DNA of 64,000 nucleotides from Rossellomorea arthrocnemi (GCF_904424705.1 NZ_CAJGBF010000010.1:92127-156126); one strand, 5' to 3'; positions 1-8,999 are shown, counted from the stretch's first letter. Made by a program: numbers and translations. The notes: a model not told the origin generated them from the letters alone.

Positions 1-375
1 TATGCAACCCTTGCGGCCTTATTGGGCTCACTTGTGAGTAGAATCGAAGATGTTCAGCAAATGATCATGCCGATGACCTTCCTGATCATGATCGGATTCT
101 TCATATCCATGTTTGGTCTTGGAAGTCCGGAATCGGGCTTTGTTACGGTTACATCTTACATTCCTTTCTTTACACCGATGGTCATGTTCCTTCGGGTCGG
201 GATGCTGAACCTGCCGGTATATGAACCAATCATTGGGATCGTAATCCTACTTGTAACCATCGTTCTGTTAGGAGTATTCGGCGCCAGGGTCTACCGCGGG
301 GGAGTCCTTCTATATGGAAAGTCCAATTCGTATAAAGATATTAAGAAAGCGATCGATTTAACATCAAAGAAATAA
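1..375 (+). CDS. yhaP: ABC-2 type transporter permease, C-terminal part (YhaP/NatB-like)
   Basis: This is the 3' end of a gene whose start lies before the window; the frame is open from the first base, so the TTG at 22 is internal. The 124 visible residues hold two strongly hydrophobic membrane segments separated by an external loop with a proline/phenylalanine-rich stretch, then a final membrane helix and a basic lysine-rich tail ending in TSKK. That layout fits the C-terminal permease half of NatB/YhaP exporters, which pair with a separate ATPase to export sodium or small molecules. The position just before yhaO matches B. subtilis yhaP. The substrate cannot be judged from this fragment. 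Confidence 0.75.
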   Translation, partial: YATLAALLGSLVSRIEDVQQMIMPMTFLIMIGFFISMFGLGSPESGFVTVTSYIPFFTPMVMFLRVGMLNLPVYEPIIGIVILLVTIVLLGVFGARVYRGGVLLYGKSNSYKDIKKAIDLTSKK

Positions 376-380
376 GAGAA

Positions 381-414
381 AAGCTGTCTCTTTTATTAAA
401 GGGACAGCTTTTTT
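381..414 (+). terminator. Rho-independent terminator after yhaP
   Basis: An inverted repeat (AAGCTGTC at 381-388, GACAGCTT at 403-410) is followed by a T run to 414. It separates the permease gene from the yhaO promoter region. Confidence 0.85.
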
Positions 415-484
415 CAATGAATCGGCAAAATTGTGAATACATACTGAAATCTTCCCCGGTTTTAGGATATAATGGTTGAATATA

Positions 485-498
485 AGAACGTATATTCG
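485..498 (+). promoter_or_regulatory. LexA (SOS) box-like operator upstream of yhaO
   Basis: AGAACGTATATTCG resembles the Bacillus SOS box CGAACnnnnGTTCG, with a perfect left half-site GAAC and one mismatch in the right half-site (ATTC). It lies 22 nt before the yhaO start codon, where a repressor would block transcription. As I recall, B. subtilis yhaONM is in the LexA regulon, and the box before yhjD at 55090 is a stronger relative of the same motif. Confidence 0.6.
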
Positions 499-519
499 TA
501 ATGATGAGGAGGGGATTTC

Positions 520-1722
520 ATGGAGACCATACGGTTTTTTCATGTAGCAGACTTACATTTGGACAGTCCGTTTAAAGGACTGAAGCATTTGCCCAAAGAA
601 ATGTTTGAACGAATTCATAATAGTACCTTTGCTTCTTTTGAAAAAGTGGTAAAAGAAGCAATTGAAAGGCGAATCGACTTTATGATCCTCAGTGGAGATT
701 TGTTTGATGAAGAAGATCGAAGCATCAGGGCTCAGGCAAAATTAGTGAAACAATTTCAAACCTTGCATACATACGATATTCCTGTATATATCGTTCACGG
801 GAATCATGATCATCTGGGCAGCCGTCGGTTGGAAATTGATATGCCGGATAATATACATATTTTTCATGAGAAAACCGAAGTAAAACATCTTACTACTAAG
901 AATGGTGCGCTTGTTGATATAGTTGGATTCAGCTATGGGACAAGGCATATCCGGGAACGGAGGGTGGGGGAGTATCCCAAGGGAACGGCGGATCGTTATA
1001 CGATCGGGATCCTGCATGGAAGTGAAGGAAGCATTCATTCTTCACATGAAACATACGCCCCTTTTACGGTAGATGAATTATTGGTGAAGAATTACCATTA
1101 TTGGGCATTGGGGCATATTCACCAACGCCGGATTTTACACGAAGAGCCCTTTATCGTCTATCCAGGGAACATCCAGGGGAGACATCGAAAAGAAACCGGT
1201 GCTAAGGGATGCTATGAAGTCGTTCTTGGTGGGCATCATACAGAGCTGTCGTTTATCCCTACTCACGACTTGATATGGGAAACATGCAAAGTATCCCTAA
1301 AAGGTACTGGGCGGTTTGGTGAGGTGTTTCAGCGTATACAACAGGCGATGGAATCCATTTGTGGTGATAGTTTAATTGAAATCCTCCTCACCGATGAAGA
1401 TTCCTTGACCAAAGACATTAACATCAAAATCGATAATGGTGATCTTTTGGAAGCGCTGCAGTCGGATATTGGGGGTCATGGGGAAATGAAATGGGTTCAC
1501 TCCATACGCCGGTCTACGGGCAAATCAGGTTTTAGGGAACAGGATCCATTTAAACAGGAAGTGATTGCGACCCTTGAAAACATGGATGAAGAAGATTGGA
1601 ATGAAGCACTTGCTGAGTTGTATGAACATACGTCTATTTATCGATTTTTGGAACCGTTAGAGGAAGATGAGAAGAAATCACTTAAATATGAAACAAGACA
1701 CTTGCTAGAGAATAAAGGCTGA
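520..1722 (+). CDS. yhaO: DNA repair exonuclease of the SbcD/Mre11 type, YhaO
   Basis: A calcineurin-like metallophosphoesterase of 400 residues, expected to act as a metal-dependent nuclease on DNA ends together with the ATPase encoded next door. The full metal-binding set is present: D11-x-H13 (DLHLDSPF), GDLFD at 59-63, GNHDH at 94-98, LHGSEG at 165-170 and GHIH at 198-201. The rest is a capping region of low complexity. A good ribosome site (GAGGAGGGG) sits before the ATG. It ends 18 nt before yhaN, so the two are co-transcribed, as in other SbcD-SbcC-like pairs. SOS control is suggested by the LexA-like box just upstream. Confidence 0.93.
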   Translation: METIRFFHVADLHLDSPFKGLKHLPKEMFERIHNSTFASFEKVVKEAIERRIDFMILSGDLFDEEDRSIRAQAKLVKQFQTLHTYDIPVYIVHGNHDHLGSRRLEIDMPDNIHIFHEKTEVKHLTTKNGALVDIVGFSYGTRHIRERRVGEYPKGTADRYTIGILHGSEGSIHSSHETYAPFTVDELLVKNYHYWALGHIHQRRILHEEPFIVYPGNIQGRHRKETGAKGCYEVVLGGHHTELSFIPTHDLIWETCKVSLKGTGRFGEVFQRIQQAMESICGDSLIEILLTDEDSLTKDINIKIDNGDLLEALQSDIGGHGEMKWVHSIRRSTGKSGFREQDPFKQEVIATLENMDEEDWNEALAELYEHTSIYRFLEPLEEDEKKSLKYETRHLLENKG

Positions 1723-1740
1723 AAATGGAGGTGATAGAAA

Positions 1741-4707
1741 TTGAATCTGATTGAACTTCATATATACGGATACGGAAAAATAGAAAACAAGCAATATACG
1801 ATTAGCGATCTACAATTATTCTATGGAGAAAATGAAGCAGGTAAATCGACGATCATGTCATTCATTCACAGCATTCTCTTTGGTTTTCCAACGAAGCAGC
1901 AGTCATTATTGAGATATGAACCGAAATCGTCGACAGTGTATGGAGGGAAAATCTCTTGTCATATCGATGGTCAGGGGATTGTAAGCATCGAGCGCATCAA
2001 AGGAAAGGCTACAGGTGACGTAACCGTCCAATTTGAAGACGGTAGAATGGAGGGGGAAGAAACCCTTCAACATATTTTGGGGCAAATGGACCGGACCACA
2101 TACCAAAACATCTTTTCATTCAACCTCGAAGGTCTTCAAAACATCCAGCGGCTCAAAAAAGAAGAGCTGAATCGGTATCTTTTCGCGGCAGGCTCAACAG
2201 GGACGGACCTCCTTTTGCAGATGGAGCAGGGCTGGCAAAAAGAAAGGGAGCAGCTATTTAAGAAATCAGGTAGAAAGCCAAAGATCAACGAGTTGATCTC
2301 CCAACTAAAGGCTCTTGAAAATCAGGTAAGGGAAGGAAAAGAAAAAAATGATCAGTATCTGCCTCTCATAACCAGACTCCGAGCATTGGAGTCAGACATT
2401 AGAACAATGGAGAGAGAAAAGGAAATCCTCTTTGTTAAGAGAGAAAACCTGGTATCCGCTGATGAAAATTGGGATACCCTCGTCCAATTCAAAGAAGTGG
2501 AAAAACGTATTTCTCAGCTTAAAGATATCGACTTCCCTGTAAAGGGCTTAGATAGGCTGAGCGAGCTGAAAATGGATGAAAGACAAACGGCTGCCTACCT
2601 TGAAACCCTAAGCACCAAACAGCTGAATCTTCAAAAGAAGTTGGAATCAAAAGAGTTGGATCTCTCACTCAGAGGAGAGATTCCATTTATGGAAAAAATA
2701 TTATCCCAGCAAACATTCTACCTTAGATGGAAAGAAGAGAGCGTGGAAAGAAGCAGAGAGCTGAATATCGTGCAACGTAAAATGAATGACACGATAAGGG
2801 AATTAGGACTCCAGATTGAGATGGGAAAAATCCCGACATTGAATACAAGCCTGCTGATGTATGAAAACATTCAACAAGCAATGGAACGACAGTCAAAATT
2901 CCTCCACGAAAAGGAAAGCTTACAAATGCAACAAAAAGAGGAAGAGGAAGAACTGCAATCAATTGTAAGGAAATGTGAATCTTTAGAAAACCGTTTGATG
3001 GAAGAGGATGAATATCAAGAATTACAGCGAAAGGTCAAAGCTCATTCTGCCTTACATTCATCAAGAGAACAAATAAAGTGGATGAACCTGCAAGTGAAAG
3101 AAGCAGAAGAAAACTATATTAGAAAAAAATCCTCTTTTTCTTTCCAGCTGTTTAGTAGCATCGGAGCACTCCTGATTTCATTGGGGTTCGGTGCATGGGG
3201 AATTTTTTCGGGCAATGGGATCGTGACTGGGATGAGCGTATTATTTCTCATTGCAATTGGAGGAACAGGCATTCAATCGCGGAGGAACCTCAAGAAAGAA
3301 TTCCTCACCCTCCAAAAACTCAAGGCACGAACAAAGGAGTTTCAACCTGAGGAAACGGAGAATATAGAGACGGCAGAACAAACTCTCAAGGAACAAATGG
3401 AATACCGGAATGAATGGAAGCAGCGCATCCTCTCGTTAGAAGAGCAGGAAGGGAAAATACAAAAACTGCGTGAGAAAAACAAAGAACTGAAGAAAGCAAT
3501 CGCCAAAGGAGAGGAAAATTTAGCTCTTCTGAAACGACAATTATGCTTGCCTGCCGATTTCCATTGGAAATGGCTACGTGATGCATTTGGCAAAATGAAA
3601 GAATTAGTCTCTTCCTATGAAGCGTATACACATTTATCCGAAGAAACGGCTTATGCAGCCGACAAATGGAATGAATACACGGAAGAGTGCCAGAAATGGT
3701 TTGTCCATCACTCCATCTCATTTACGACGATGGACGAAGCTTTTATTCACTTGAAAAGAATCCTACAGGATTTAGAGAAACGTCAGCTTCTAATCGAAAA
3801 TATTACTGCTGAGTTAGAGGCTTTGGCCATGGACGTCGAAAAGCGTTCTATAGAAGTTAGAAAAATTAGTGATGATATTCATGCCTTTATTCGGTCAGCA
3901 GGTTGCACCGAGGAAATAGAATTCCGTGAGAAAGCTCTCCTGGTTAAGGAAAGAAACGAGCTCTTGTCCCAATATAAGGGGATGAAAACGAGGGTGACTC
4001 AAAAAACTCTCGACACGTTCCTGGAGTTGGAATCACATGAAGAAAACAAAAAAGAGTTGGTCAGTGTCTCAAAAGCGATTGATGGGCTTTTGATCAGGCT
4101 GTCCGCTCATCAAAAAGAACTCGCCTCCTTATCGTATGAAATAAAAACGTTAGAGGAAGGAAAGAGCTATTCTGCCATCCTTCAGGAATTCCAAAGCAAA
4201 AAAGCAGAGTTACAGGAGCTTGCATTTGAGTGGTCTAAATTCACATTGGCGGGAGTCTCTTTAAGGAAAACAATGGAACTATACCAGAAAACCAAAATGC
4301 CTAAAGTCATTCAGCTTGCAGAAGAAAATTTCAGAGAAATGACGGAAGGACATTATCATCGTATTTTCTTATTGGATAATGAGATGATCAAGGTTGAGAG
4401 AAACGATGGGACCGTCTTTCATGCAGTTGAACTCAGTCAAGGAACGAAAGAGCAGCTCTTCATTTCGATCCGCTTTGCCCTCATTCAATCAATCGGTGAA
4501 AAGTATACCTTACCTGTTTTGATTGATGATGGAGTTGTCAATTTTGACCTGTCCAGAACACAAGCATTTCTTAAACTCTTAAGAAAAGTGGCAAGGGACC
4601 ATCAGGTATTATTCTTTACCTGCCACCCCCATATCAAAAGTTCGTTTACAGATGATGAGATGATTGTGTTGCAGAGCATAGAAAAGGAATCGTTACGGAC
4701 TCCCTGA
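1741..4707 (+). CDS. yhaN: SbcC/Rad50-like AAA ATPase with membrane segment, YhaN
   Basis: A 988-residue SMC/Rad50-type ATPase expected to partner YhaO in processing DNA ends. The N-terminal P-loop is GENEAGKST (29-37). Long charged coiled-coil regions follow, then near the C-terminus a signature-like LSQGTKEQ (around 890) and a Walker B VLIDD (926-930) with a downstream H-loop-like TCHPH. Around residues 467-511 two hydrophobic stretches interrupt the coiled coil, so the apex of the coil is probably membrane-anchored, which is typical of YhaN and unlike cytosolic SbcC. The start is TTG at 1741, supported by the ribosome site GGAGGTGA a few bases before it. Confidence 0.92.
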   Translation: MNLIELHIYGYGKIENKQYTISDLQLFYGENEAGKSTIMSFIHSILFGFPTKQQSLLRYEPKSSTVYGGKISCHIDGQGIVSIERIKGKATGDVTVQFEDGRMEGEETLQHILGQMDRTTYQNIFSFNLEGLQNIQRLKKEELNRYLFAAGSTGTDLLLQMEQGWQKEREQLFKKSGRKPKINELISQLKALENQVREGKEKNDQYLPLITRLRALESDIRTMEREKEILFVKRENLVSADENWDTLVQFKEVEKRISQLKDIDFPVKGLDRLSELKMDERQTAAYLETLSTKQLNLQKKLESKELDLSLRGEIPFMEKILSQQTFYLRWKEESVERSRELNIVQRKMNDTIRELGLQIEMGKIPTLNTSLLMYENIQQAMERQSKFLHEKESLQMQQKEEEEELQSIVRKCESLENRLMEEDEYQELQRKVKAHSALHSSREQIKWMNLQVKEAEENYIRKKSSFSFQLFSSIGALLISLGFGAWGIFSGNGIVTGMSVLFLIAIGGTGIQSRRNLKKEFLTLQKLKARTKEFQPEETENIETAEQTLKEQMEYRNEWKQRILSLEEQEGKIQKLREKNKELKKAIAKGEENLALLKRQLCLPADFHWKWLRDAFGKMKELVSSYEAYTHLSEETAYAADKWNEYTEECQKWFVHHSISFTTMDEAFIHLKRILQDLEKRQLLIENITAELEALAMDVEKRSIEVRKISDDIHAFIRSAGCTEEIEFREKALLVKERNELLSQYKGMKTRVTQKTLDTFLELESHEENKKELVSVSKAIDGLLIRLSAHQKELASLSYEIKTLEEGKSYSAILQEFQSKKAELQELAFEWSKFTLAGVSLRKTMELYQKTKMPKVIQLAEENFREMTEGHYHRIFLLDNEMIKVERNDGTVFHAVELSQGTKEQLFISIRFALIQSIGEKYTLPVLIDDGVVNFDLSRTQAFLKLLRKVARDHQVLFFTCHPHIKSSFTDDEMIVLQSIEKESLRTP

Positions 4708-4832
4708 TTTATGACAATTCCCATTAGCAATAAGCTCCTGAATTGGTTACAATATACAAGGAGTTTTTATCACCTTGGCAGTATGTAGAGCTGCAGGAAA
4801 GAATTGAGTGCCAGAAAGAAGGAACACATCAT

Positions 4833-6038
4833 ATGACAAAATCAAAAGGGTGGAAACGGAATCGTGGTCCACTGACGTTACTTAGCTTTAACCTATTCAT
4901 TGTCATGGTTGGAATCGGACTGGTCATCCCGATCCTTCCATTCTATGTCGAAAAATTCAATGCCAATGCTCAAACGCTTGGAGCATTAGTAGCCGTATTT
5001 GCATTTATGCAGTTTTTATTTGCGCCGATATGGGGGCGGTTGTCCGATCGGATCGGGAGGAAGCCATTAATCACCATCGGGCTGATCGGCTTTGCCATCG
5101 CTGAATTTATCTTTGCTTTCGCTACAGGACTATGGATGTTGTTTCTGTCGAGGATCCTGGCAGGGGTCTTTGGATCGGCACTAATGCCTACGGCAATGGC
5201 CTATGTATCAGATGTAACAGATGAAGATAACCGCGGTCAGGGGATGGGAATCCTTGGAGCGGCCATGGGTCTCGGAATCGTTATCGGCCCCGGTATCGGG
5301 GGGTGGCTGGCTGAAATTGATCTTTCCTATCCGTTCATCTTCGCCGGGATTGCGGCTGCGATTGCTGCCATCGTATCGGTCATCATCTTACCGGAATCAT
5401 ATCCGAAGGAAAAAAGGACATTTGATCCGGATGAAAAACGGGAAAATCGCTTTATCGTTATGAAAAATGCCGTGACGAGTCCGGTTGGCTTCCTATTGAT
5501 CCTCGTGTTCATCATGAGCTTCGGACTTGCCAACTTTCAATCGATCTTCAGCTACTATGCTCTGGAGCGTTACGGATATGGTCCCCAGGAAGTCGGAATT
5601 ATTATCCTGATCATTGGAATCATCGGCACACTCGTCCAGGGAGTCGGAGTGGGAAGGGCCACGAAACGATTCGGGGAAGAAAAAGTTGTAACAGGTTCAC
5701 TTCTTATTAGTGCACTGGGGTTTATCATCATGAACTTTGCTACGAATTTCACCGGTGTGTTGTTGACGACGGCGGTTTTCTTTATCGGGAACTCTATGCT
5801 TCGTCCATCGCTGAACTCCTTGATATCGAAGTTGGCGGGTGAAAGACAGGGGACGGTGATGGGACTGAATAACTCTTTTCTCAGTCTGGGAAACGTAGCT
5901 GGGCCTCTCCTTGCCGGGACATTGTTTGAATGGGATATTCACATCCCCTATTACTTTGGGGCATTTATCATGCTTGTCGGTCTAGCAGCGACTAAAGTCT
6001 GGATCAGCAGAAAACATAAAAAAACAATAGTGAACTAA
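4833..6038 (+). CDS. MFS drug:H+ antiporter (TetA/NorA-like)
   Basis: A 401-residue major facilitator with about 12 hydrophobic helices, likely exporting drugs or other small hydrophobic compounds across the cytoplasmic membrane. The loop 2-3 motif A is intact (GRLSDRIGRK, about residues 69-78), and the helix-5 motif C of drug/H+ antiporters is visible as a glycine-rich GMGLGIVIGPGIGG-like run. An in-frame TTG at 4743 would add 30 residues with no membrane character; the ATG at 4833 is preferred because AAGAAGGAA precedes it and the product then matches family length. It sits between yhaN and yhaM, which are adjacent in B. subtilis. The substrate is unknown. Confidence 0.85.
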   Translation: MTKSKGWKRNRGPLTLLSFNLFIVMVGIGLVIPILPFYVEKFNANAQTLGALVAVFAFMQFLFAPIWGRLSDRIGRKPLITIGLIGFAIAEFIFAFATGLWMLFLSRILAGVFGSALMPTAMAYVSDVTDEDNRGQGMGILGAAMGLGIVIGPGIGGWLAEIDLSYPFIFAGIAAAIAAIVSVIILPESYPKEKRTFDPDEKRENRFIVMKNAVTSPVGFLLILVFIMSFGLANFQSIFSYYALERYGYGPQEVGIIILIIGIIGTLVQGVGVGRATKRFGEEKVVTGSLLISALGFIIMNFATNFTGVLLTTAVFFIGNSMLRPSLNSLISKLAGERQGTVMGLNNSFLSLGNVAGPLLAGTLFEWDIHIPYYFGAFIMLVGLAATKVWISRKHKKTIVN

Positions 6039-6045
6039 AATGGAG

Positions 6046-6069
6046 CCGTCTCTTGTAAGAGGCGGTTTT
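6046..6069 (+). terminator. Terminator after the MFS gene
   Basis: CCGTCTC (6046-6052) pairs with GAGGCGG (6059-6065, one G-U pair) and is followed by four T residues. Confidence 0.65.
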
Positions 6070-6258
6070 GTATGGAGAGGGGTGAGGGACGGACCTGTGA
6101 AGTTTTTCGCAAGTTGGAACAATCAAGCGTAATTCGGACACAAGTCCGCCTGAAAGGTGCTCAATAACATCTAAATGGGCCGCTAACCTTTCCACACATG
6201 TTCTTATTCAAAATATGATATACTTAAACTACTACTATAGTTGGACGGAGGAGAAGAG

Positions 6259-7200
6259 ATGTCTGGAATTACACATTTTAATGTCGGTGAGACTATCGAC
6301 TTGCCGCTATTAATCAAGCAAATGACGAAAGGTACGACAAATACAGGAAAGCCGTTTTTAACGCTGATTCTCCAAGATAAGAGCGGGGACATGGAAGCGA
6401 AGCTTTGGGATGCTTCTGAGCAGGATGAGAAGGCTTACCAGCCTGAAACGATTGTAAGAGTCGTGGGTGACATACATAGTTATCGTGGGAAGAATCAGCT
6501 TAAGATCAAACAGATCCGACCGGCTTCCCCGGCGGATGGCTATGCCATTTCAGACTTCCTTGAAACGGCGCCTGTGAGCATAGATGAAATGACGAGTAAG
6601 ATTACACAATATATCTTTGAAATGAGAAATCCGAACATTCAACGCATCACGAGACACCTCATTAAGAAGTATCAGAAGCCTTTCCTGGAATATCCGGCAG
6701 CTACGAAGAACCATCATGAATTTGTATCTGGTCTCGCGTACCATGTTGTTTCGATGCTGGATCTTTCGAAGGCCATTGCCGGATTGTATCCTTCCTTGGA
6801 TTCAGATCTTCTCTATGCAGGGGTGATCCTTCATGATTTAGGGAAAGTCATCGAGCTGTCTGGCCCGACCTCGACAACGTACACGATCGAAGGCAATTTG
6901 ATCGGACACATCTCCATTATGGTCAATGAAATCGGAAAAGCAGCGGATGAACTTGGAATTGAAGGTGAAGAGGTCATGATTCTTCAACATCTTGTGCTGA
7001 GTCATCACGGAAAAGCCGAGTGGGGAAGTCCGAAGCCGCCGCTCATCCGGGAAGCGGAAATCCTTCATTATATCGATAACGTGGATGCGAAGATGAATAT
7101 GCTGGATCGTGCACTTGAACGGGTGAAGCCGGGAGAGTACACGGAAAGAGTGTTCGCCTTGGATAATCGTTCCTTCTACAAGCCAACGTTTCATAAATAA
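6259..7200 (+). CDS. yhaM: 3'-5' exoribonuclease YhaM
   Basis: A cytosolic exoribonuclease that trims RNA 3' ends. The 313 residues match the family's usual length of about 314. An OB-fold nucleic-acid-binding domain (about 15-90, with [16 protein letters not shown]) is followed by an HD domain (about 150-280) carrying ILHDLGK and a downstream [12 protein letters not shown], the metal-binding histidines of the family. The ATG at 6259 is chosen over the in-frame TTG at 6241 because GGAGGAG lies 8 nt before it. In B. subtilis yhaM follows yhaON; here an MFS gene and a terminator separate them, so it probably has its own promoter in 6071-6240. Confidence 0.93.
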   Translation: MSGITHFNVGETIDLPLLIKQMTKGTTNTGKPFLTLILQDKSGDMEAKLWDASEQDEKAYQPETIVRVVGDIHSYRGKNQLKIKQIRPASPADGYAISDFLETAPVSIDEMTSKITQYIFEMRNPNIQRITRHLIKKYQKPFLEYPAATKNHHEFVSGLAYHVVSMLDLSKAIAGLYPSLDSDLLYAGVILHDLGKVIELSGPTSTTYTIEGNLIGHISIMVNEIGKAADELGIEGEEVMILQHLVLSHHGKAEWGSPKPPLIREAEILHYIDNVDAKMNMLDRALERVKPGEYTERVFALDNRSFYKPTFHK

Positions 7201-7205
7201 TAATT

Positions 7206-7234
7206 GGACCCGGTCTATGGATCGGGTTCTTTTT
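7206..7234 (+). terminator. Terminator after yhaM
   Basis: GGACCCG (7206-7212) pairs with CGGGTTC (7223-7229) and runs into T residues. Confidence 0.75.
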
Positions 7235-7244
7235 CAATTATCCA

Positions 7245-7274
7245 GTCATGTTTTTGTCAGGTTCCTCATATAGT
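7245..7274 (+). promoter_or_regulatory. SigmaE-type promoter of yhaL
   Basis: GTCATGTT (7245-7252) resembles the SigmaE -35 GTCATATT, and CATATAGT (7267-7274) the -10 CATACAnT, with a 14-nt spacer, the usual SigmaE spacing. The start codon of yhaL lies 40 nt downstream. This suggests mother-cell expression during sporulation. Confidence 0.65.
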
Positions 7275-7313
7275 GTAAATAAAAGAGGACAAACCTATAA
7301 GGAGATGAAGCAA

Positions 7314-7493
7314 ATGACACTGCCTATATGGATGTACTTGGTTGTAGCAGGGATTTTCGGGAGTGCCTTTATGACAATAAAATCGGCGAAGGAAGAAAAG
7401 ACATTGGAAGATGAGTGGATTGAAAAAGAAGGAGAAGTCTATATTCATCGCATGGAAGAGGAAAAGGAGAAAAAACGTCAACTAACGTCTTGA
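7314..7493 (+). CDS. yhaL: Sporulation protein YhaL
   Basis: A 59-residue protein with one N-terminal membrane helix (about residues 2-20, ending FMTIKS) followed by a highly charged Glu/Lys-rich cytoplasmic tail. Size, architecture and position between yhaM and prsA match YhaL, a small membrane protein linked to sporulation in B. subtilis. The ATG at 7314 is used because AAGGAG (7299-7304) ends 9 nt before it; a longer frame upstream runs through the promoter. A SigmaE-like promoter lies directly in front. The molecular role is unknown. Confidence 0.8.
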   Translation: MTLPIWMYLVVAGIFGSAFMTIKSAKEEKTLEDEWIEKEGEVYIHRMEEEKEKKRQLTS

Positions 7494-7502
7494 TCAAAAA
7501 TA

Positions 7503-7543
7503 AAAAAGGACTGACAGCTTACTATAGCCGTCAGTCCTTTTTT
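7503..7543. terminator. Bidirectional terminator between yhaL and prsA
   Basis: AAAAAGGACTGAC pairs with GTCAGTCCTTTTT around an A/T-rich loop, with A and T runs on both sides, so it can end both convergent transcripts. Confidence 0.88.
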
Positions 7544-7544
7544 A

Positions 7545-8477
7545 TTATTCCTCTTCTTGCGTTGCCGGTGTTTCTCCGCCTTCAGGTGCTGCAGGCGGGT
7601 TCAATACTTGGTCGAATGATTTTTTCAGGTCTTTATCTTTAATATTCAGATCAGCTTTTTCAATTTCAGCTTTCATCGCTTCCTGGATTTTTTGAGGATC
7701 CACTTTTGAAAGCTTCAATTCTTTTTCGATTTCTTTTTTCATTTCGTCATAGGATTTTTTTTCTTTTTTGTCTGTCACTTCGATGATATGATAACCATAT
7801 TCTGTCTTGATTGGTTCGCTTACTTTGCCTTTTTCAAGAGTGTCCAGTGCTTTGGAGAACTCAGGGACAAAGTTTTGACGACCAGCGTAGTCTACCCAAC
7901 CTAAGCTTCCGCCGTTTTCTGCAGAACCTGGATCTGTGGAGTATTCCTTGGCAAGATCTTCGAATTTTGCACCATCAGCCAACTTTTGTTTGACTTCTTT
8001 GGCGGTTTTTTCATCTTCTACAAGGATATGACGTACCTGAATATCAGGCTTCCATTTCTCGTAATATTCTTTGACTTCTTTATCCGTTACTTTCACATCG
8101 GAAATGGCGGCTTTTTCTTGAAGTAATTGAAGCTTTAAGTATTGTTTGAACGACTTTTCGTCCAGATTATATTGTTGTAAGAACATATCGAATTGAGGTC
8201 CTAATTGATCTTTCGCTTCATTCAGTTTTTTATCAACTTCCTCTTTTGACACATCATACTTTTCTTCAAGGACTTTTGTGTAAACCAATTCTTGAAGGGC
8301 TTGTTCCATTTGTGGAGTGAATTTTTGTTTCATTGATTTGTAAAGTTCATCTTTTGTTACGTCTCCGGCTTTGGTTGTTGCAACAACGTTACTGTTTCCT
8401 TCAGCATCGTCACCGCTGCAACCTGCAAGTCCAACAACTCCTGCAGCCAATGATACTGAAATGATCCATTTTTTCAT
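7545..8477 (-). CDS. prsA: Foldase lipoprotein PrsA (parvulin-type PPIase)
   Basis: An extracytoplasmic lipoprotein that helps secreted proteins fold after translocation. The 310 residues start with a lipoprotein signal ending LAGC (Cys20). An N-terminal helical chaperone region follows, then a PpiC/parvulin domain at about 147-237 (VRHILVEDE, GGSLGWVDY, YGYHIIEV), a helical C-terminal segment and a proline/glutamate-rich tail. The ATG at 8477 is chosen because AGGAG lies 9 nt before it; a TTG three codons upstream overlaps that site. It is monocistronic. Hpr/ScoC, known to act on secretion and prsA in Bacillus, is encoded nearby at 10972-11547. Confidence 0.96.
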   Translation of the reverse strand: MKKWIISVSLAAGVVGLAGCSGDDAEGNSNVVATTKAGDVTKDELYKSMKQKFTPQMEQALQELVYTKVLEEKYDVSKEEVDKKLNEAKDQLGPQFDMFLQQYNLDEKSFKQYLKLQLLQEKAAISDVKVTDKEVKEYYEKWKPDIQVRHILVEDEKTAKEVKQKLADGAKFEDLAKEYSTDPGSAENGGSLGWVDYAGRQNFVPEFSKALDTLEKGKVSEPIKTEYGYHIIEVTDKKEKKSYDEMKKEIEKELKLSKVDPQKIQEAMKAEIEKADLNIKDKDLKKSFDQVLNPPAAPEGGETPATQEEE

Positions 8478-8605
8478 GGTGACCAACTCCTACAATATAT
8501 TCGTTTGATGGCTTGTCAAATTTCTACAAAACATACTATAACATACTTTTTCCATGAAAAAAAATATTTTCCAAACTAATCTTCAGAAAAATGGGCATTT
8601 TACAC

Positions 8606-8634
8606 ACCCAATTCCTAGGTTCCTTCATATGATA
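8606..8634 (+). promoter_or_regulatory. SigmaK-like promoter of the first YjcZ gene
   Basis: CATATGATA (8626-8634) fits the SigmaK -10 pattern CATAnnnTA, with an AC pair 18 nt upstream at 8606-8607. The short consensus makes this a weak call. Confidence 0.35.
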
Positions 8635-8664
8635 AGAGCGAAGAGAGAAAAGGAGGTAATAAAT

Positions 8665-8751
8665 ATGAGCTGTGGATACAATTCCGGATTCGCGTTAATC
8701 GTAGTGCTGTTCATCTTATTAATCATCGTTGGTGCCGCATATATTTACTAA
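8665..8751 (+). CDS. YjcZ-family sporulation mini-protein, copy 1
   Basis: A 28-residue peptide: a short Cys/Gly/Tyr-containing head (MSCGYNSG) and one membrane helix with the core FALIVVLFILLIIVGAA. The family is annotated as YjcZ-type sporulation proteins in Bacillaceae. AGGAGGT lies 8 nt before the ATG. It is the first of three tandem paralogues with nearly identical helices and differing heads. The function of the family is not established; insertion in a spore or forespore membrane is inferred from size and hydrophobicity. Confidence 0.85.
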   Translation: MSCGYNSGFALIVVLFILLIIVGAAYIY

Positions 8752-8780
8752 AAAAAATAAATTTATGACATTAGCCTAAA

Positions 8781-8808
8781 ACAAATGGCAGCTAACTTGA
8801 ATAAGATA
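8781..8808 (+). promoter_or_regulatory. SigmaK-like promoter of the second YjcZ gene
   Basis: AC at 8781-8782 and AATAAGATA at 8800-8808 are 17 nt apart; the -10 has one mismatch to CATAnnnTA. The similar element before copy 3 is CATATGTTA at 9017-9025. Confidence 0.3.
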
Positions 8809-8837
8809 AATTAGCGCTTCAAAGGAGGTGGGAAGTT

Positions 8838-8921
8838 ATGGGTAATGCATACGGCGGAGGTTTCGCGTTAATCGTAGTACTGTTCATCCTATTAATCATT
8901 GTAGGTGCAGCATGGCTATAA
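8838..8921 (+). CDS. YjcZ-family sporulation mini-protein, copy 2
   Basis: A 27-residue paralogue with a Gly-rich head (MGNAYGGG) and the same helix core as copy 1, ending AAWL. It lacks the Cys of the other two copies. AAAGGAGGTGG ends 6 nt before the ATG, a very strong ribosome site. The codons for the shared helix differ at only a few positions from copies 1 and 3, so the duplications look recent. Confidence 0.85.
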   Translation: MGNAYGGGFALIVVLFILLIIVGAAWL

Positions 8922-8963
8922 TTTTAGCCTCAGGGTTTGGTTTTACCGGATAAAGACTGTAAG

Positions 8964-8999
8964 AGGGGGCATTACCTAAAGAAAGGCTGGCCCCTTTTT
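8964..8999 (+). terminator. Possible terminator after YjcZ copy 2
   Basis: AGGGG (8964-8968) can pair with CCCCT (8991-8995), followed by TTTT. The stem is short and the loop long. Confidence 0.4.
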
